Assembly: GCA_022701365.1 (NCBI GenBank)
Contig: JAKUHH010000084.1
Coordinates: forward strand, 806,001 to 870,000
DNA length: 64,000 nt
Direction of reading: 5' to 3'
From: Mycocentrospora acerina
Lineage: Eukaryota > Ascomycota > Dothideomycetes > Pleosporales
The position numbers were made by a program, and so were the translations under genes. Shown piece by piece: positions 34,811-46,700 of this stretch (position 1 is its first letter; each line of letters begins with the position of its first letter). Under the pieces are notes generated by a model. It did no database searches and was not told where the DNA came from. It saw only the letters and a list, made by a program, of their open reading frames with translations.

Positions 34811-34919
34811 TGTCAACTAAGGGATTCGAACCCTTGCCACTTTCGTGATGAGAAACCCCAACTATCGTTGGAAAGCTTTCGCTTGAGTCACACGCCATAA
34901 CCACCTGACTGATGTTAGA
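34811..34919 (-). tRNA. tRNA-Leu(CAA)-like gene with intron
   Basis: On the minus strand the T arm AAGGG-TTCGAAT-CCCTT is perfect, with an exact B box (GGTTCGAATCC). The 3' acceptor strand AGTTGAC is followed by discriminator A, and TTTTTT, a Pol III terminator, lies a few bases beyond. The D arm GTC...GGC pairs, with G18G19-type GGTGG. The anticodon loop reads CTCAAG, giving CAA (Leu, UUG codons), and about 30 nt of intron lies next to it, as in yeast tRNA-Leu(CAA). A 13-nt variable arm (CAC-GAAA-GTG) supports class II. Against it, the 5' acceptor strand pairs with the 3' strand at only a few positions and the anticodon stem has a mismatch, so this may be a decaying copy. The 5' end is approximate. 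Confidence 0.55.
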
Positions 34920-35492
34920 ATTTGAAGTTGTGCTGATTGGAGAAGGTATACTGACTCGGCCAAATTGACGATTTGCTTGATGGAATAGAGACGAATTTTA
35001 AGCAATATAATGTGATGGTTTTTGAGATGGAGCTGCAATAGTATCCTCTTTTGTCACGCAAGTTTTGTGGCTACGATGTTTTATTGTGATTGTGGGGTTT
35101 ACAATTTTGATACCGAGGCTTATCGTCGTGGGGCGATCCTGCTCTAGTGTTATCATCAATTCTTGACACATCAGCTTAAACGCAATGCACATCCGACGCC
35201 ACTTTAGTCTATTTGTGTACTACATGTTCACCTACTGTCTTTCCCCTCCTGCGTAGCTGTGAGGGCACTGTATTCACCAAATTCTGTTTTACGTTTGAGC
35301 TTAAGCATGGGTAAACAAGTCGATGCACACAGCACATAACGACCTCAGCACATTAACATCGAAATCGAGCAAATCACCTATGTCACGACCAAGTTCTCAA
35401 CATCAAGCAAGTAGTAAATTTCTATATACAGACCCAAACTAGCGGTCCGGCATAATCCTACAATACGCAGACAAACGAAACTCAAAAACAAA
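34920..35492. other. Intergenic, 573 bp
   Basis: AT-rich sequence between the tRNA-like gene and the end of the V-ATPase gene. No gene or clear signal is seen. Confidence 0.6.
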
Positions 35493-38248
35493 TTACTCCA
35501 CAGGATCCTCCTCCAACGAAACCTTGAAGCTAAAAGGTTCAAACGGCACACCGTCACCCATGAAATGCTTGCTCATGGCTTCGACCCAGTGCAGACGCAG
35601 AGAGTGCAACATGGCACTCGTACCCTCCATGATACAAAGGACCATGACAGTAAGCACGAACCAGAAGCCGAATACAAAGACCATGATGAAGGATCCAGCG
35701 ATGCCAGTGAATTCAAACGCATTCTTCATCGTCATCTCCCAAAGCACAATAGACAAACGCTGATGGGCGAGGGACAGGGCCCAGAGACGTAGGTAAGACG
35801 CAGTGTGAGACACGCAGTTGAGACAGAATTCTGTTCAGGTTAGCAATTGCGACTATACAGGGAAAACAATAGAACTTACCAATAGTATGAATGACCTGGT
35901 GAATCATAACCTCACCAAAGTCAAACTCCTCGTGCTCTTCGCCGTGACCAATGTCCTGCGTGATCATAGCGATACCATCGTCGTCGTTACCGAAGCTCTC
36001 ACGGTTGCCGTTAATGTGGGGACCATCCTCGCTGTCATCATCATCAAGAGCGCTGACACGGGAGCTCTCACCAATGCCGCGGTAGCCTAGGGCGCGGGCC
36101 TTGTTGTGCTCCCATCGGAGGTAGAGCGGCTTCAAGAAGAGAAGAATGGGAACGCAGGTGAGAGCCATGAGCACCAAGATGACCTGAATGCCGGCCTGGC
36201 CAGGGTAGAGGGGCTGGCTCGGGTCTTCCAGGGTGCCGGGCTGCAAGAACATGTAAATCAACATGTTCAACAAACTAGGAGGGTCCGTTCCACGCGCAGG
36301 CCAGTCGATGGACCACTTGTAGACAATGGTAAAGGCCAAGTATCCAAAGATGGACTGGAAGAAGATCATGCCAGGAAGGAAGTTACCCCAGATATCAATT
36401 GGCGTCTTGAAGTAGCGAGCGTTGACAAGGGACCACATGAGAGAGAAAGTCATGTGGCACCAACCAAGAAGAATACTCAGCTTCATCTTGTAACTGTTCG
36501 AGAACAACAAGTCGTTCTCAGTGTCGTGCCAGCGGTAGTCCAGACCGAAGGGGTAAGTGTAACCCTCCACGCGCGAAGCAGTTGGGCCTGCACCATCGTT
36601 GTCCCAAACCCACATAGACTTGAACCACGGGAGTCCAATGGAGAAAGCATCACAGTAAAGAAGACCCGTGTAGATGGAAAAGAGACCCATCATGAAGACG
36701 ATGTAGCGACCGTAAAACATCATTGAGAACAATTCGTCGAGCTTGCTGCGTTCGAGCCTGCGCTCGTAATAGATCATAGCCATGGCAGCACAGAGAAGAA
36801 TGACACCGTGTCCGGCGTCACCAAACATGACAGCGAACATGAATGGGAAGGTGACAATCGAGGGCAGCGCCGGGTTGACTTCGCGGTACTTGATCGTTCC
36901 GTAAGCGTCGATGATGGTCTGGAAACCAACTGTGAACCTGTTCGTCTTGAAGAAGGTCGGCGGGGTCTTGGTTGTCTTGATTTGGTTGACAATGGTCGGC
37001 ACGGAAAGACCAGCACGTTCATTGACATCCGAGAGGGTAGACTTAATCAGGCCAAGTGAGTTGGTAGGGGCCCAGGCCTCGGCAATCAGTGTCTTGCGCT
37101 GGTGGTCATACGAGAACTTGTTCAGAGTCTCGTAGGTAGCCTTCTCCTTCTTGATGATGACCATCCATGCTGCCAGGTTGCGGCTGATAGCGGTCAGCTC
37201 TGCGTCCAGGGTGGACTTGGTGTTCTTCAAGACGCTGGCGAGGTCACTCAGACGTGTGTTGACCTCACGGATCTGGTCGCGGCGCAGCTCGCTGTTCTCG
37301 TCGACGCTGTACAGGTCGGCACCGAGGGACTCGGAGATTTTGCGAATCTTGGCAATGATCTCCTTGCCGTGGGCGAAGATGATGAAAACGTTCTTGCTCG
37401 TCTCCTCGTTGGTCTCGGGGTTGATGATGGGCTCCGGGATCTCAGACTGGTTCATGTACAAGTTGCCACGGAGCGTACGCCACAGGATCCTCTCAAAGGC
37501 AGCAATGCGCTCGCGGGGAATAACACCAGCGACGAAGCCAATGTTCATGACAGTAAAGGATCGCTCTGCGCCTTCGCTGTGACCGTTCTGCTCGACGTCC
37601 TGGAGGAGGGGCGCGTCATCGTCGTCGTCGACGGACTGCCTAATCTCGTCGGTCTGGCCGCGTGCCCTGTCAAAGAAGCCACCTGCCTCTCTCAAGACCC
37701 AACGCCACTCGGTAAGTTCAACCTCGCGCTTCTTGAGCGTCTCGTAACTATCATTCAACGAGGCAATTCTCTGTTCCAGGCTCTGGCTCTTATCTGCAAG
37801 CTCGTCGATCTCCGAGGCCGAGGGTGCGGTGAAGGGGTTGTTGAAGTCGTAGATGGATCGCATTGAGATGCTCGCCTTGTCCATCTGAGCGTGGAAGTAT
37901 CCTACGCGTCATCAGTCATATTCCGGATGCTGCGACAACTGTGCGACATACGAAGCTGTCTCTCCACATTGTCGAGACGTCGAATCTCCTGTGTAAAGGT
38001 ACGCTGGAAGGCGCTCGTCTCCGAGTTAAGCTAGTACAATCGCGTCGTCAGCCTCCATTGCCATCGCATTCCATCTTCAAAGCTTCCGAACAAGCTTCAA
38101 GCATGTGGTGGCTGCTCACATCTCTAAAGTCCATGACGCCGAGCTCTCCAAGCGCAGACACGACCTCGCGGCCAATCTCATTGGATATGTAGAGCTGCGT
38201 CAAGGACATGTCCGCCGAGCGGAACATGGTGTCCTTGGGGGGCGCCAT
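35493..38248 (-). CDS. VPH1: V-type proton ATPase V0 subunit a
   Basis: Exons are 38120..38248, 37952..38030, 35880..37901 and 35493..35830, with introns of 89, 50 and 49 nt, giving 855 residues, the usual size. The enzyme acidifies vacuoles and endomembrane compartments. Subunit a holds the proton half-channels next to the c-ring. The N-terminus FRSADMSLTQLYISNEIGREVV, LNSETSAFQRTFTQEIRRLDNVERQL and RYFHAQMDKA are diagnostic and are each split by an intron. The cytosolic coiled-coil half (to about residue 400) is followed by about eight helices, with FAVMFGDAGHGVILL, SRVEGYTYPFGLDYRWH and, in the last exon, SHTASYLRLWALSLAHQRLS, which contains the essential channel arginine. Fungi other than budding yeast usually carry one gene for this subunit. 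The C-terminus is acidic (SLEEDPVE). Confidence 0.96.
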
Positions 38249-39360
38249 CGTGGGCAGCTCGAGCGACAAGTCTTCGCGTGAAGAATGCTTGTCTAGGGAG
38301 TTGTCGGGGGTGGTTGGGGTGATGAAGGGTGGTGATGAACAGCTGCCTCGCATCCAAAGGCGTCCTGCAATGATGCGGCAAATCAGGGCTAATGCACTAG
38401 CGTGGAGAGTCACGTGCGATAGCTCCTATGTTTGCTGATGTCATTGTACTTGTACATGAACGATGTCTAATATTAGCCTACTTGTATTTAACGTCCTAGA
38501 GTTATGCAAGTAATCCTGGTGAATCAACATGTAAACAAGAACCTTGTCTTCCCCAAAAGTCAGACACATGCTCTATGTTGCCGAGTTTTGAATTCCTCAA
38601 GCCACGCCACTGATCTGCTTATCCAAAAGTATTTATGGACAAGCCAACAATTTTGCTTTTTTGGAATCAAAACATTCTATACAATTGGTCTCCTTACTCA
38701 CATTGTCCCCTTTGTTTGAATCAAAATACACTTTCAAAACATGTTGATTGTTTTGATAGATAATGAATCGTCAACTTTGAACAGGCGCACTTGAATACTC
38801 TACATTTGGAGAAGAAATTCATGCACGGAGATATCCAAAAGGAGAGCAATGCAGTCATATATTTTTCACAATAGTGAGCTCCAATGGATATGTTAGCTCT
38901 TAGATTTTACATTCCTACTTCGACACCTTTTGCAGTGAAAGTTCAAAATTCTCTCTCTGTTGTATCCAAATTCCCAAGATTCACCTTTCTACAAAACAAG
39001 TAGTCATCTAATACCATAGAAGAATGTGTTTCAAACGAGATGTGAATGGAGGCGTTTCAACTGTTGAAAATAACTATGTCAAGCTCTACTATCTTCCTAA
39101 GGACTGTCCACTTCAAAGTCTCCAACACAACATCATACAAAAAGATACCGCTATCAATATCTAAAGATGGAATACACTTGAACGTAAATTGAATACAAAC
39201 ACTTAATCGGGCAATCTTCCTTCTCTCCGTTCCATTACTCTTCTCAATATTTCCAAAAGATCTCGCAAAACTTGACATGAATGTGCAGAGAGGATACATT
39301 TATCTTCTACAAACCTTCCTCCACCTCCTCTATACCCCCCTTCCATCCTTTAAGAAAATA

Positions 39361-39420
39361 GAGAAGAAGAAGAAGAAGAAGAAGAAGAAGAAGAAGAAGA
39401 AGAAGAAGAAGAAGAAGAAA
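39361..39420. repeat. (GAA)n microsatellite
   Basis: About 20 nearly perfect AAG/GAA units. Purine-only on the plus strand, so it could form triplex DNA. Likely length-polymorphic. Confidence 0.95.
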
Positions 39421-39460
39421 AAAGAAACATTACCATCACCTCTTCCCCACAATCTATCTA

Positions 39461-39514
39461 TCCATCCATCCATCCATCCATCCTCTTTCCTGCCTGCCTG
39501 CCTGCCAGCCTGCC
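39461..39514. repeat. (TCCA)n and (TGCC)n microsatellites
   Basis: TCCA repeats about six times at 39461-39483 and TGCC about five times at 39491-39514, with one substitution. Confidence 0.85.
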
Positions 39515-39604
39515 AAACAAAGCGAGCAAAAGATTGTATGTAGTAGGTAAGTAATTAAGTGAGCAAAAATAAATAAAAAATAGACGTAGAAGCACAAATA
39601 AAAA

Positions 39605-39652
<48 letters not shown>
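39605..39652. repeat. (CA)n(GA)n compound microsatellite
   Basis: About eight CA units pass directly into sixteen AG units. Confidence 0.95.
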
Positions 39653-39653
<1 letters not shown>

Positions 39654-39740
39654 ATATTGGCACATGCAAAACAGTCATCATTAGCAAGATTGACATGAAT
39701 TGGGAGACGGAAGAAAGTGTAATGATTCATTTAGTATCGT

Positions 39741-39785
39741 ATAGCATGGTATAGTATAGCATAGCATAGCATAGCATAGCATAGC
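39741..39785. repeat. (ATAGC)n minisatellite
   Basis: Six perfect ATAGC units lie at 39756-39785, with degenerate units before them. Confidence 0.85.
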
Positions 39786-40432
39786 ATTACAGCGCTACTC
39801 CCTTGACAAACCTGCAATGCGATACACCCTACGCGTCGTCGTCATATACTACTACTACTCCAACAACGGCCCTATCCCTTTGCCTTTCACTCCATTCATC
39901 CATCCATCCATGCCTCCTACCACACATTCAATCGCACCAAGAAACCCTCGTTACCAAACACGGACGTAAACCCTCGCCATCGCCACCACCACCACCATCA
40001 TCACTACCACGACAACAACGACAACAACAACAAAGAGATGAAAAGTGTACAAAACTAAAAAAAAAAGGGTGGGGAATCAAAGAGTGCGACTTGTCAGAGA
40101 GCGAAAAAAAAAAATCCTCATGTCGCGAGCCGCAAACAACAACCACAAAAAAAGAAACGCCATGCACGTTAATCCAGTCAACCGCCCGATCCACCTCGCA
40201 CCGCATCATGTCGTGAGTAATGTTTTGTATCTTGGCGCCGATTCGTAAAAAAATGCTCTTCCTGACCGCCTCTTTTCGTCCCAAAACACCAAACGTCAAG
40301 ATATAATGCTCGCTTGCAAACAAGGAAAAGAGAGAGATAGAGAGAGATAGAGAGACAGTGGAAAGTGGAAAGTGGAATCTAGACTAGCTGAATAGTGGTC
40401 ATAGATCTTCCACTGCCAGAGCAACCCACCAT

Positions 40433-42574
40433 CTACTGTGGAGGATAAAAGGCAGCCGGTTGCATCTGCTGAGGGTAATAGTACGCGCCGTCAGGACCAG
40501 GTGTCATCATGCCACCCATACCAGGCACAGTGTAGCTAGGCTGAGTATACCCCTCCACGGGAGGCGCAGAGTATAGTGTAGAAGAGTCTACATAGTACGT
40601 CATGCCATTGGACTCGTAGGCAACCATGTTGGGCTGAACGGCAGGAGCTGGTGCGGGCACAACAGTGGGAGCCGGTGGGGGCATGGCGTAGGCAGGCTGT
40701 TGTGCGGCGGGCACGAACATGGGCACCATGCCGCCGGGTGGAATATATGGTGGTTGAACAGCGTTTGGTGGTGGGTAGTAGTATCCCTGTGGCACGAAAG
40801 GTTGAGGAGGGAAGCCACCCTGTTGATATGGCTGGAAAGCAGGCGCATGGATCGCCCGCTCGGGGATGTTGGAGAGAGGAGTGCCACCAGAAACTTGGCT
40901 TGGGTAAGATGGTTGGCGAGTGTGATGATAGAAATTTTGCTGTTCGTTGGAAGGTCCAGCCCCATTCATGTGCGCTGGAACTTGCTGATGGAACGGCTGC
41001 TGTTCTTGCTGTTGTGGAGCGTTGAAGTTCATGGATGCAGGAGACTCGATACCAGCGACTGACACAGTCTTCTGGGGACGAGGCTGATGCATTGGGAGCG
41101 AGCCCTGCCAGTTTTCGCGGAAAGCGGGCTTCTGCGGAAGAGGATACGAGTGATGAAGACCGTTTGTGGGTGAAATAATTGACGGTGCGTTGGGCATCCT
41201 AGGGCCACCGGGCGGCAACCTAACTACTGGTCGGCCGTGGTCAAAGGCGCCATTTCGAGACATGATGGACCCTGCTGGAGATACTAGCGTGTCGCGTCCC
41301 ATCTCACGTGCCATCGAGGACCGTCTGCTCATGGCAACACTGGGCGAGTACACGCTACCGCCGTATGCACTTGTGCGTCTGCTTGATATGCCGCCGCCAA
41401 ACGAGCCAAAGCGTCCGCGTCCGCGACCAAAGCCTTGTTGGTTGGGTCGGAGAGCGCGTGGGATGAAGATGAAGGAGCGCTCGACGGTTGGGAAGATGTA
41501 CCGCGGTGCAGCGGGGGGAAGAGAGACGCGGACGGGCTTGTCGCGGCGGAGGGGCGGGCGGTGGTTTGGCAGGCGCGTGTGCTGCTTGATGGGCACGTTC
41601 TGGAACAGGATGGGCGCCTTCATGTTGGGCAGGAACACGCGGACCAGTGCGTTGTGTGTGTGCACCGTGGTGGAGAAGTTGCGTGTCTGCGGGGCTTTGG
41701 GGGCAGGAGCAGGGGCAGCTCTTGCAGGGTGGTGTGTGGTCGAGGCCGGCGCCTGGTGGACGGGGACGGCGGCGCTGGCGGGCGGCGCTGGCTGGGCTTG
41801 GGGCGGGACGTTGATGGTGTCGTGCAGGTCGTGCTGCCACGGCGAGTCGGTGGCTTCCTGGGGCTGTGGCCTCATGCTGCGAGCGTCAGTAGGGCGGACG
41901 TGTGTGCGGAAAGGCGTGTCGGGGAGGGCATACTTTGCTGGCGAAAAGGGACCGCCGACGCCGCCGCCCCGTCCTCGTCCGCGCGCGCCGCCGCCTCGGA
42001 AGCCGTGCTGGCCGTGTGCGGAGCGCTGGTCGTGCATGAAGAAGGCGCCGCGGTTGGGGATGAAGGCGGGGTCTGCGTCGCGCTTCTGCTTGTACTCGTC
42101 GTGCTCGCGCCGCCTGCGCTCGCCCAGCGTCTCTGACCGTCCGGACGGAGGCCTCACGGCGGGCGCTGGCTCTGCTGCCGACAGCCCCGCGTCCAGGTCG
42201 AGCGCCTCGGCGTCGGCTGCGTCGGCCGAGACGGCCAGGCCGTTCAGCATGGCCTGCGTCTCCTTGAGCTGGGCAAAGGCGGTGTCGGAGCGGGCGATGG
42301 GCGGCGAGGGCTGGCGGGCGCTGGCGTTTGTGCGGGATTTGGCGTCGCGGGCGCCATTGGCTTTCCGCTTGGCCTTTGCGCCTGCGTGCGAGGGGGCGCT
42401 GTCGACGTCGCTCAGGTCGCTGTTGTCGGCGTCGGCGTTCTCGTCAATGTCGCTGGGGACCGAGACGTCGCTCTGCGAGTCATCCGCCCACGTCGCCACC
42501 GACTTGTTCTCGTCCTCGTCGCTCAGCCGCCGGCGGCGTGTGACAATGTTGGATCGTTTCTGCACGGGAGCCAT
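40433..42574 (-). CDS. Btz-domain protein (CASC3/MLN51/Barentsz-like)
   Basis: A single exon of 713 residues. The N-terminal third carries the eIF4A-III-binding (Btz) signature. It has an acidic, Ser/Asp-rich lead-in (ENKSVATWADD, SDVSVPSDID), then ERRRREHDEYKQKRDADPAFIPNRGAFFMHDQR and an RGG-like GGGARGRGRGGG patch. The family's core motif is DPAFVPRxGxFFMHD. In animals this protein clamps eIF4A-III on spliced mRNA as part of the exon junction complex and acts in mRNA localisation and decay. The remaining 450 residues are Pro/Gln/Gly-rich, with a second RGRGRFG stretch and a C-terminus rich in PPxY-like tyrosines (about residues 600-713); they are disordered and probably mediate RNP assembly. 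In an intron-rich fungus an exon junction complex is plausible. No other component lies in the window. Confidence 0.88.
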   Translation of the reverse strand: MAPVQKRSNIVTRRRRLSDEDENKSVATWADDSQSDVSVPSDIDENADADNSDLSDVDSAPSHAGAKAKRKANGARDAKSRTNASARQPSPPIARSDTAFAQLKETQAMLNGLAVSADAADAEALDLDAGLSAAEPAPAVRPPSGRSETLGERRRREHDEYKQKRDADPAFIPNRGAFFMHDQRSAHGQHGFRGGGARGRGRGGGVGGPFSPAKYALPDTPFRTHVRPTDARSMRPQPQEATDSPWQHDLHDTINVPPQAQPAPPASAAVPVHQAPASTTHHPARAAPAPAPKAPQTRNFSTTVHTHNALVRVFLPNMKAPILFQNVPIKQHTRLPNHRPPLRRDKPVRVSLPPAAPRYIFPTVERSFIFIPRALRPNQQGFGRGRGRFGSFGGGISSRRTSAYGGSVYSPSVAMSRRSSMAREMGRDTLVSPAGSIMSRNGAFDHGRPVVRLPPGGPRMPNAPSIISPTNGLHHSYPLPQKPAFRENWQGSLPMHQPRPQKTVSVAGIESPASMNFNAPQQQEQQPFHQQVPAHMNGAGPSNEQQNFYHHTRQPSYPSQVSGGTPLSNIPERAIHAPAFQPYQQGGFPPQPFVPQGYYYPPPNAVQPPYIPPGGMVPMFVPAAQQPAYAMPPPAPTVVPAPAPAVQPNMVAYESNGMTYYVDSSTLYSAPPVEGYTQPSYTVPGMGGMMTPGPDGAYYYPQQMQPAAFYPPQ

Positions 42575-43751
42575 GGTTGCGGGCTGGGGCTGGGCGGAGT
42601 GGTAGCGTGAGGTCGAGGGCGCGATGATGTCGACGTGGGGTCCGGGACCGATGTCGTGGTCCGAAGGGCAAGGCGAGGCAGGGCAGGGCGATTCGACTCG
42701 GCTTATTAGGGGACGGCGCTGCAGCTGCGTGTCGGGCTCGGCAAGAGGGCGGAAAAGTCAATCGGGGAGGCTGCAAGGCGTGCAGTGGGGATGGGGCAAT
42801 GTGCAGGGCAGAGCAGAGCGTCGGGGCGGGTGTTGGCAGCGATGATGTCGTTTACGTGATGTCTTGATGCCTAAGAAAATGCGACGGCATTTGCCGCCGA
42901 GCCGTGCGCTGCGGGAAAGCCTGCGGATCTGCACACTGAAGCCTCTCCACCCTCGCCCCAGATGCTGCTGGCCTGGATGACTGACGGCTCTCTGTTGCAG
43001 GCAATTGGCTGCACGCACGAGACTGTCCAGAGCCCATGCTGTGGCAGCCTGCTACGCCTGCTCAACCAGCCATCGTGTGCCTGGCCAGAGGGCTGCTGTG
43101 CCTGGCCAAGCGATTTGCTGTGCAGCTCAACAAAGCAGCCGTTTGAGCAGTCATCGCAGCTCCACCTGCCCCGTGCACGTGATAATCTCCAGTTCCAGTC
43201 CTCTACCAAGCACGCACCCCAGAGTCCATTACACAACATGCACCCCAGAGTCCATCACATAGCGTGCACTTCAGATCCAGCACGCAGTTTGGATACTAGT
43301 CAAGATGATTACAATGTGTCATTCGACTATTGGGACTTCCGCTTCTCTGAGAAGTGCCTCTAAACCCTTATACCTAATCCCTAACCCCATCCTATCCCAC
43401 CCACAAAAAATCACAACCATGACGCTAAACACGTCCATGCCCTAATTCACAAGCACCACGCTATGCTAATGCCGTCCCAGAGGACCAAAACAATAAACGC
43501 CGCCAGATGCAGAGCCCTGGAAAATCAAAAAAAGGCTGCCCGCTGGTCGAGGGGGTATGCATGCACATGTAAACAGACAATGCTTAAAAGAAAAAAGTAT
43601 CAAAATGAAAAGCTGGCATGCTTCCACGCACTCCCAGCGACGACTAAACCTCGTCCCATGAAATTTGAAAAAGTCGGCGCAGTACAAAGTCAAACTAGAC
43701 TTACGCCTTTAACAAGTAGATGGTGGCATGCCTCCCATTGGACCGCCACCC
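42575..43751. other. Intergenic, 1.2 kb: Btz promoter and PNUTS-like 3' flank
   Basis: No supported gene. A 15-nt direct repeat (CACCCCAGAGTCCAT) occurs at about 43210-43225 and 43240-43255. Degenerate telomere-like CCCTAA units follow at 43363-43395. A 133-codon open frame at 42962-43363 is rich in Cys, Ser and His but has no recognisable motif. Confidence 0.55.
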
Positions 43752-46700
43752 TCAAAGGTTCATATCGTGAATATACGTGCAGTTGTCGCCCTTGTTGCAC
43801 GTTCCTTTTTGGAAGAACTTGCATGCTAGCACTTTGTGAGGTCGATCGACTCGACTCTTCGCCTTCTTGCCCTGACCCCGTTCAAAGCCGTTGTTGCCTT
43901 CATCTCGCTGTCGCTTCGGCCCGCCATTGGCCTGTTGGTTGTATTGGCTTTGCTGCGCTTGGTACACCGAGGCCTCCTGCTGTGGTGCCTGCGCTTGTTG
44001 CAGAAACGGAAAAGCAAATGGCGGGAATCCCGGTGGCGGCGGCGGTAGAGCCGCGCCATTCACCGTTTGCGTTTGCAACGCCGACATGATGGCAGCGAGA
44101 TCTAGTCCTGATCCCGGCGCCATTGGCTGCTGTATAGGAGCTTGCGTTGGCATCGACATGGGTAGCGGGGGTGGCGCTAGTCCTTGTCCTTGCAAGGCAT
44201 TGATGATGCTAGCAAGATCGGGGGCTGCAGGAGCCGCAGCAGGCATCGTGTATGGCGTTTGAATCGGCGCCTGCACAACTTGCTGTGCTTGATTTGGGGG
44301 AGGTATAGCGAACTGCTTGAAGATTTCCTCGAGATTGCTAAGATCGGGCATCGGTGCAGGTGCAGGCGTGGGTGCGGGAGCTGCCAAAACCGGTTGTGGG
44401 CATCTTCGAAGCACCTTGTCCGGCGGCGTTCCGAAAACCATGACTGAAACCGGCTCTTGAGGTTGTTCCAAAGGCGGTTCGTTGGGAGAAGAGGGTATGT
44501 CGCCTGGATGTGAGTAAAAGACCATCAGTGTGGCGTTTTCTCGTCGCACATTTGCTTCCTTTTCAGGGCACAACGGCACTCTCTCTCCGCCTCCAAATGG
44601 TACATAGTTGCGCTCACGCTCTTCTGGAGGTATAACGCTAAAGTCTACATGAGACGGCTCAGTCCATGACCGGTACTCAATTTCGGGCTCATCGTCATCC
44701 TCTTCGACATCAAGCTCCTTGTGCTGCTTGAACATGCGACCTTCTCCTCCAATGTCACCTGCGTCCCGAACAAAGTTCTCGTCGTGGCCTTCATCTTCTT
44801 CAGGCACATGATCAAAGTATTTGACAGCCACCAGGGATGCGTCGGGGCGGAAAGTGACACGCAAGTGTCGTCTGGACTCCTTTCGTAATCGTTTGGCCTT
44901 TTCCTCCGAGGTTTCTGGCGGTGACTGCTTTTCAGACTTGACAGGCACTACCTCCTGTTCTTTAGGCTTCAATAGCGAGGCCATGGTTGACGCAAAGGAG
45001 AATGAGGATTTTGCCGCCGGTGCTGCGGGCTTCTTTTCTTTGGCTGCAACCGGCGCGGATTTCTGCTGCACAGCAGTCGCAGCTGGCGCTGGCCTTTTAC
45101 TGGCGGCATTGAGGGAGGCGAATATGCCAGACGGCTTATTGGCCACTTGGTTGACCCGGGCCTTGACAGGCGCAGGTGCTGCTCCGGGTTTTTCGCCAAG
45201 CTTCTTTCGTTGCAGTACGGGAAGCGTAGGTTTTGGCGCTGCAGTCACATCACCCTCTTTTCTCACGGTATTTGGAGGCAGATCAGAAGGTTTGAGCCTT
45301 TTCGCTCCTGGCCCTTCCGTGGGTTGACGAGTCACCGGTTCTGTTGCAGGGCGTTTTGCGCCTTTCACTTCATTAAGCTCAGTCCTGGGCGGGGAGCCCG
45401 CCTTGACCTTTTTGCTGCCAGAGGCAGCGCTGTCAGTCACCTGTTGAATCAACGCTTTGTGTTTTTCATTTGCGTGTTTCTTCATCGAAACTAGCGCTTT
45501 GCTGACCTTGGTCTCTTCTAGGAGCTCAGTGGTCAAAGTTCCGCATCTCGATAAGATTTCGTAGATGACGGCAGACAACGAACCATCATAATCCTTTGCT
45601 TTGAATCGATTCGCTAAAAACTGATAGCAAAGATACAACAAAGGCTTTATTTGCCCGAGATGATACAAGACGTCAGGATGAGCATGATCAAGCGCAGCTT
45701 TCAAGGCAGACTGGAGCAAATCCCGTTGACTGGCAACACGGCTTTTAAGCACAGGCAGCTCACCTATCTTCTTCTGTTCTTCTGCGTCGGAAACAGCTTT
45801 ACTATCAGCTCGCCAACGCTTTTGAATCGTGTTGAGAACTTCCCAAATATCGCGCATGCTAGTTTTGATTTTTTCTGGGCCTGGTTGTGATCTTCGGGGA
45901 TACCAAGTGGCCTTGATGATGTCGTAGCACACGGCAGCGTGTGGTTCATCGGGTCTTGATGTTGGCAGAGGAGACGGCTCCTCGTCCTCTGAATCGGTGT
46001 AATCGCTATCATCGTCGGAAGAGTCGGTGTAGCTCTCGCTGTCGGTAACCTCTCTTTTCAGACTGTCTGCCGTCTTGTCAAACTTACGAGCTCTCGATAG
46101 TGAAGACTTGGCTGATGAAAGTCTGGCAAGCTTCTTGTTATCAGCGCCAGCCCTTTTCAGATCCTTCACTGATTGTCGAGCAGTGTACAATGGAAGCGCA
46201 GCTACACAATGGTCAGACTATTCATTACACAGCACTGTTTGGCAGAAGAAAGCTTACTTCTATTCGTAGCTAGGTGGTGCGGTTGTGTGCCAAGATTCAC
46301 AAGCTTATTAAGAGCAACAGATTTAGTAGCTTTTGCTAACGCGACCTGATCAACAACATATAGCCCACCAGATTTCCTGCCATTTGGTATATCATATTCT
46401 GGGTTCGGCGCATATTTAAAAAATGTCGCCTGATTTGAGTTTGGAACAAACTGCTCTACGGGCTGGTTCGACATCTGACCTGATGTTAGCGATGATTTTT
46501 CTTTGTGGATATAGCTGCATGATAGAACGTACCTGGAAAGAAGAAGCGGTTGGATGTGTATTCTGGATCGAGGTCACATTTTGCTGAAGAGCTTGTGGTG
46601 TCACCGTATTGGGATGACTTTGGGGTGTAGTGTTTCGCATTGGCATTTGGTAGGGGGAGTGCTGCTGTTGTCGAATAGCAGCAGGATCCATCCCCAAGGA

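Larger units (their letters stand above)
38249..40432. other. Intergenic, 2.2 kb, rich in microsatellites
   Basis: No supported gene. The left part, 38250-39300, is AT-rich unique sequence. The right part holds a cluster of tandem repeats, listed separately, and several poly-A runs. The far end is the 3' flank of the Btz-domain gene. Confidence 0.65.

Noticed and set aside
35713..37884. V-ATPase subunit a ending at the 3' end of its largest open frame
   Set aside because: The terminal 40 residues of that frame read through an intron; the proper last exon is 35493-35830 with SHTASYLRLWALSLAHQ.
39361..39420. CRISPR-like or phage-type array
   Set aside because: The window has only simple microsatellites; there are no spaced direct repeats, and the organism is a eukaryote.
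41166..42605. Plus-strand frame of 479 codons
   Set aside because: Antisense to the GC-rich Btz-domain gene. Composition is Arg/Gly/Ala/Cys/Trp-rich, as in complements of Pro/Ala-rich coding DNA.
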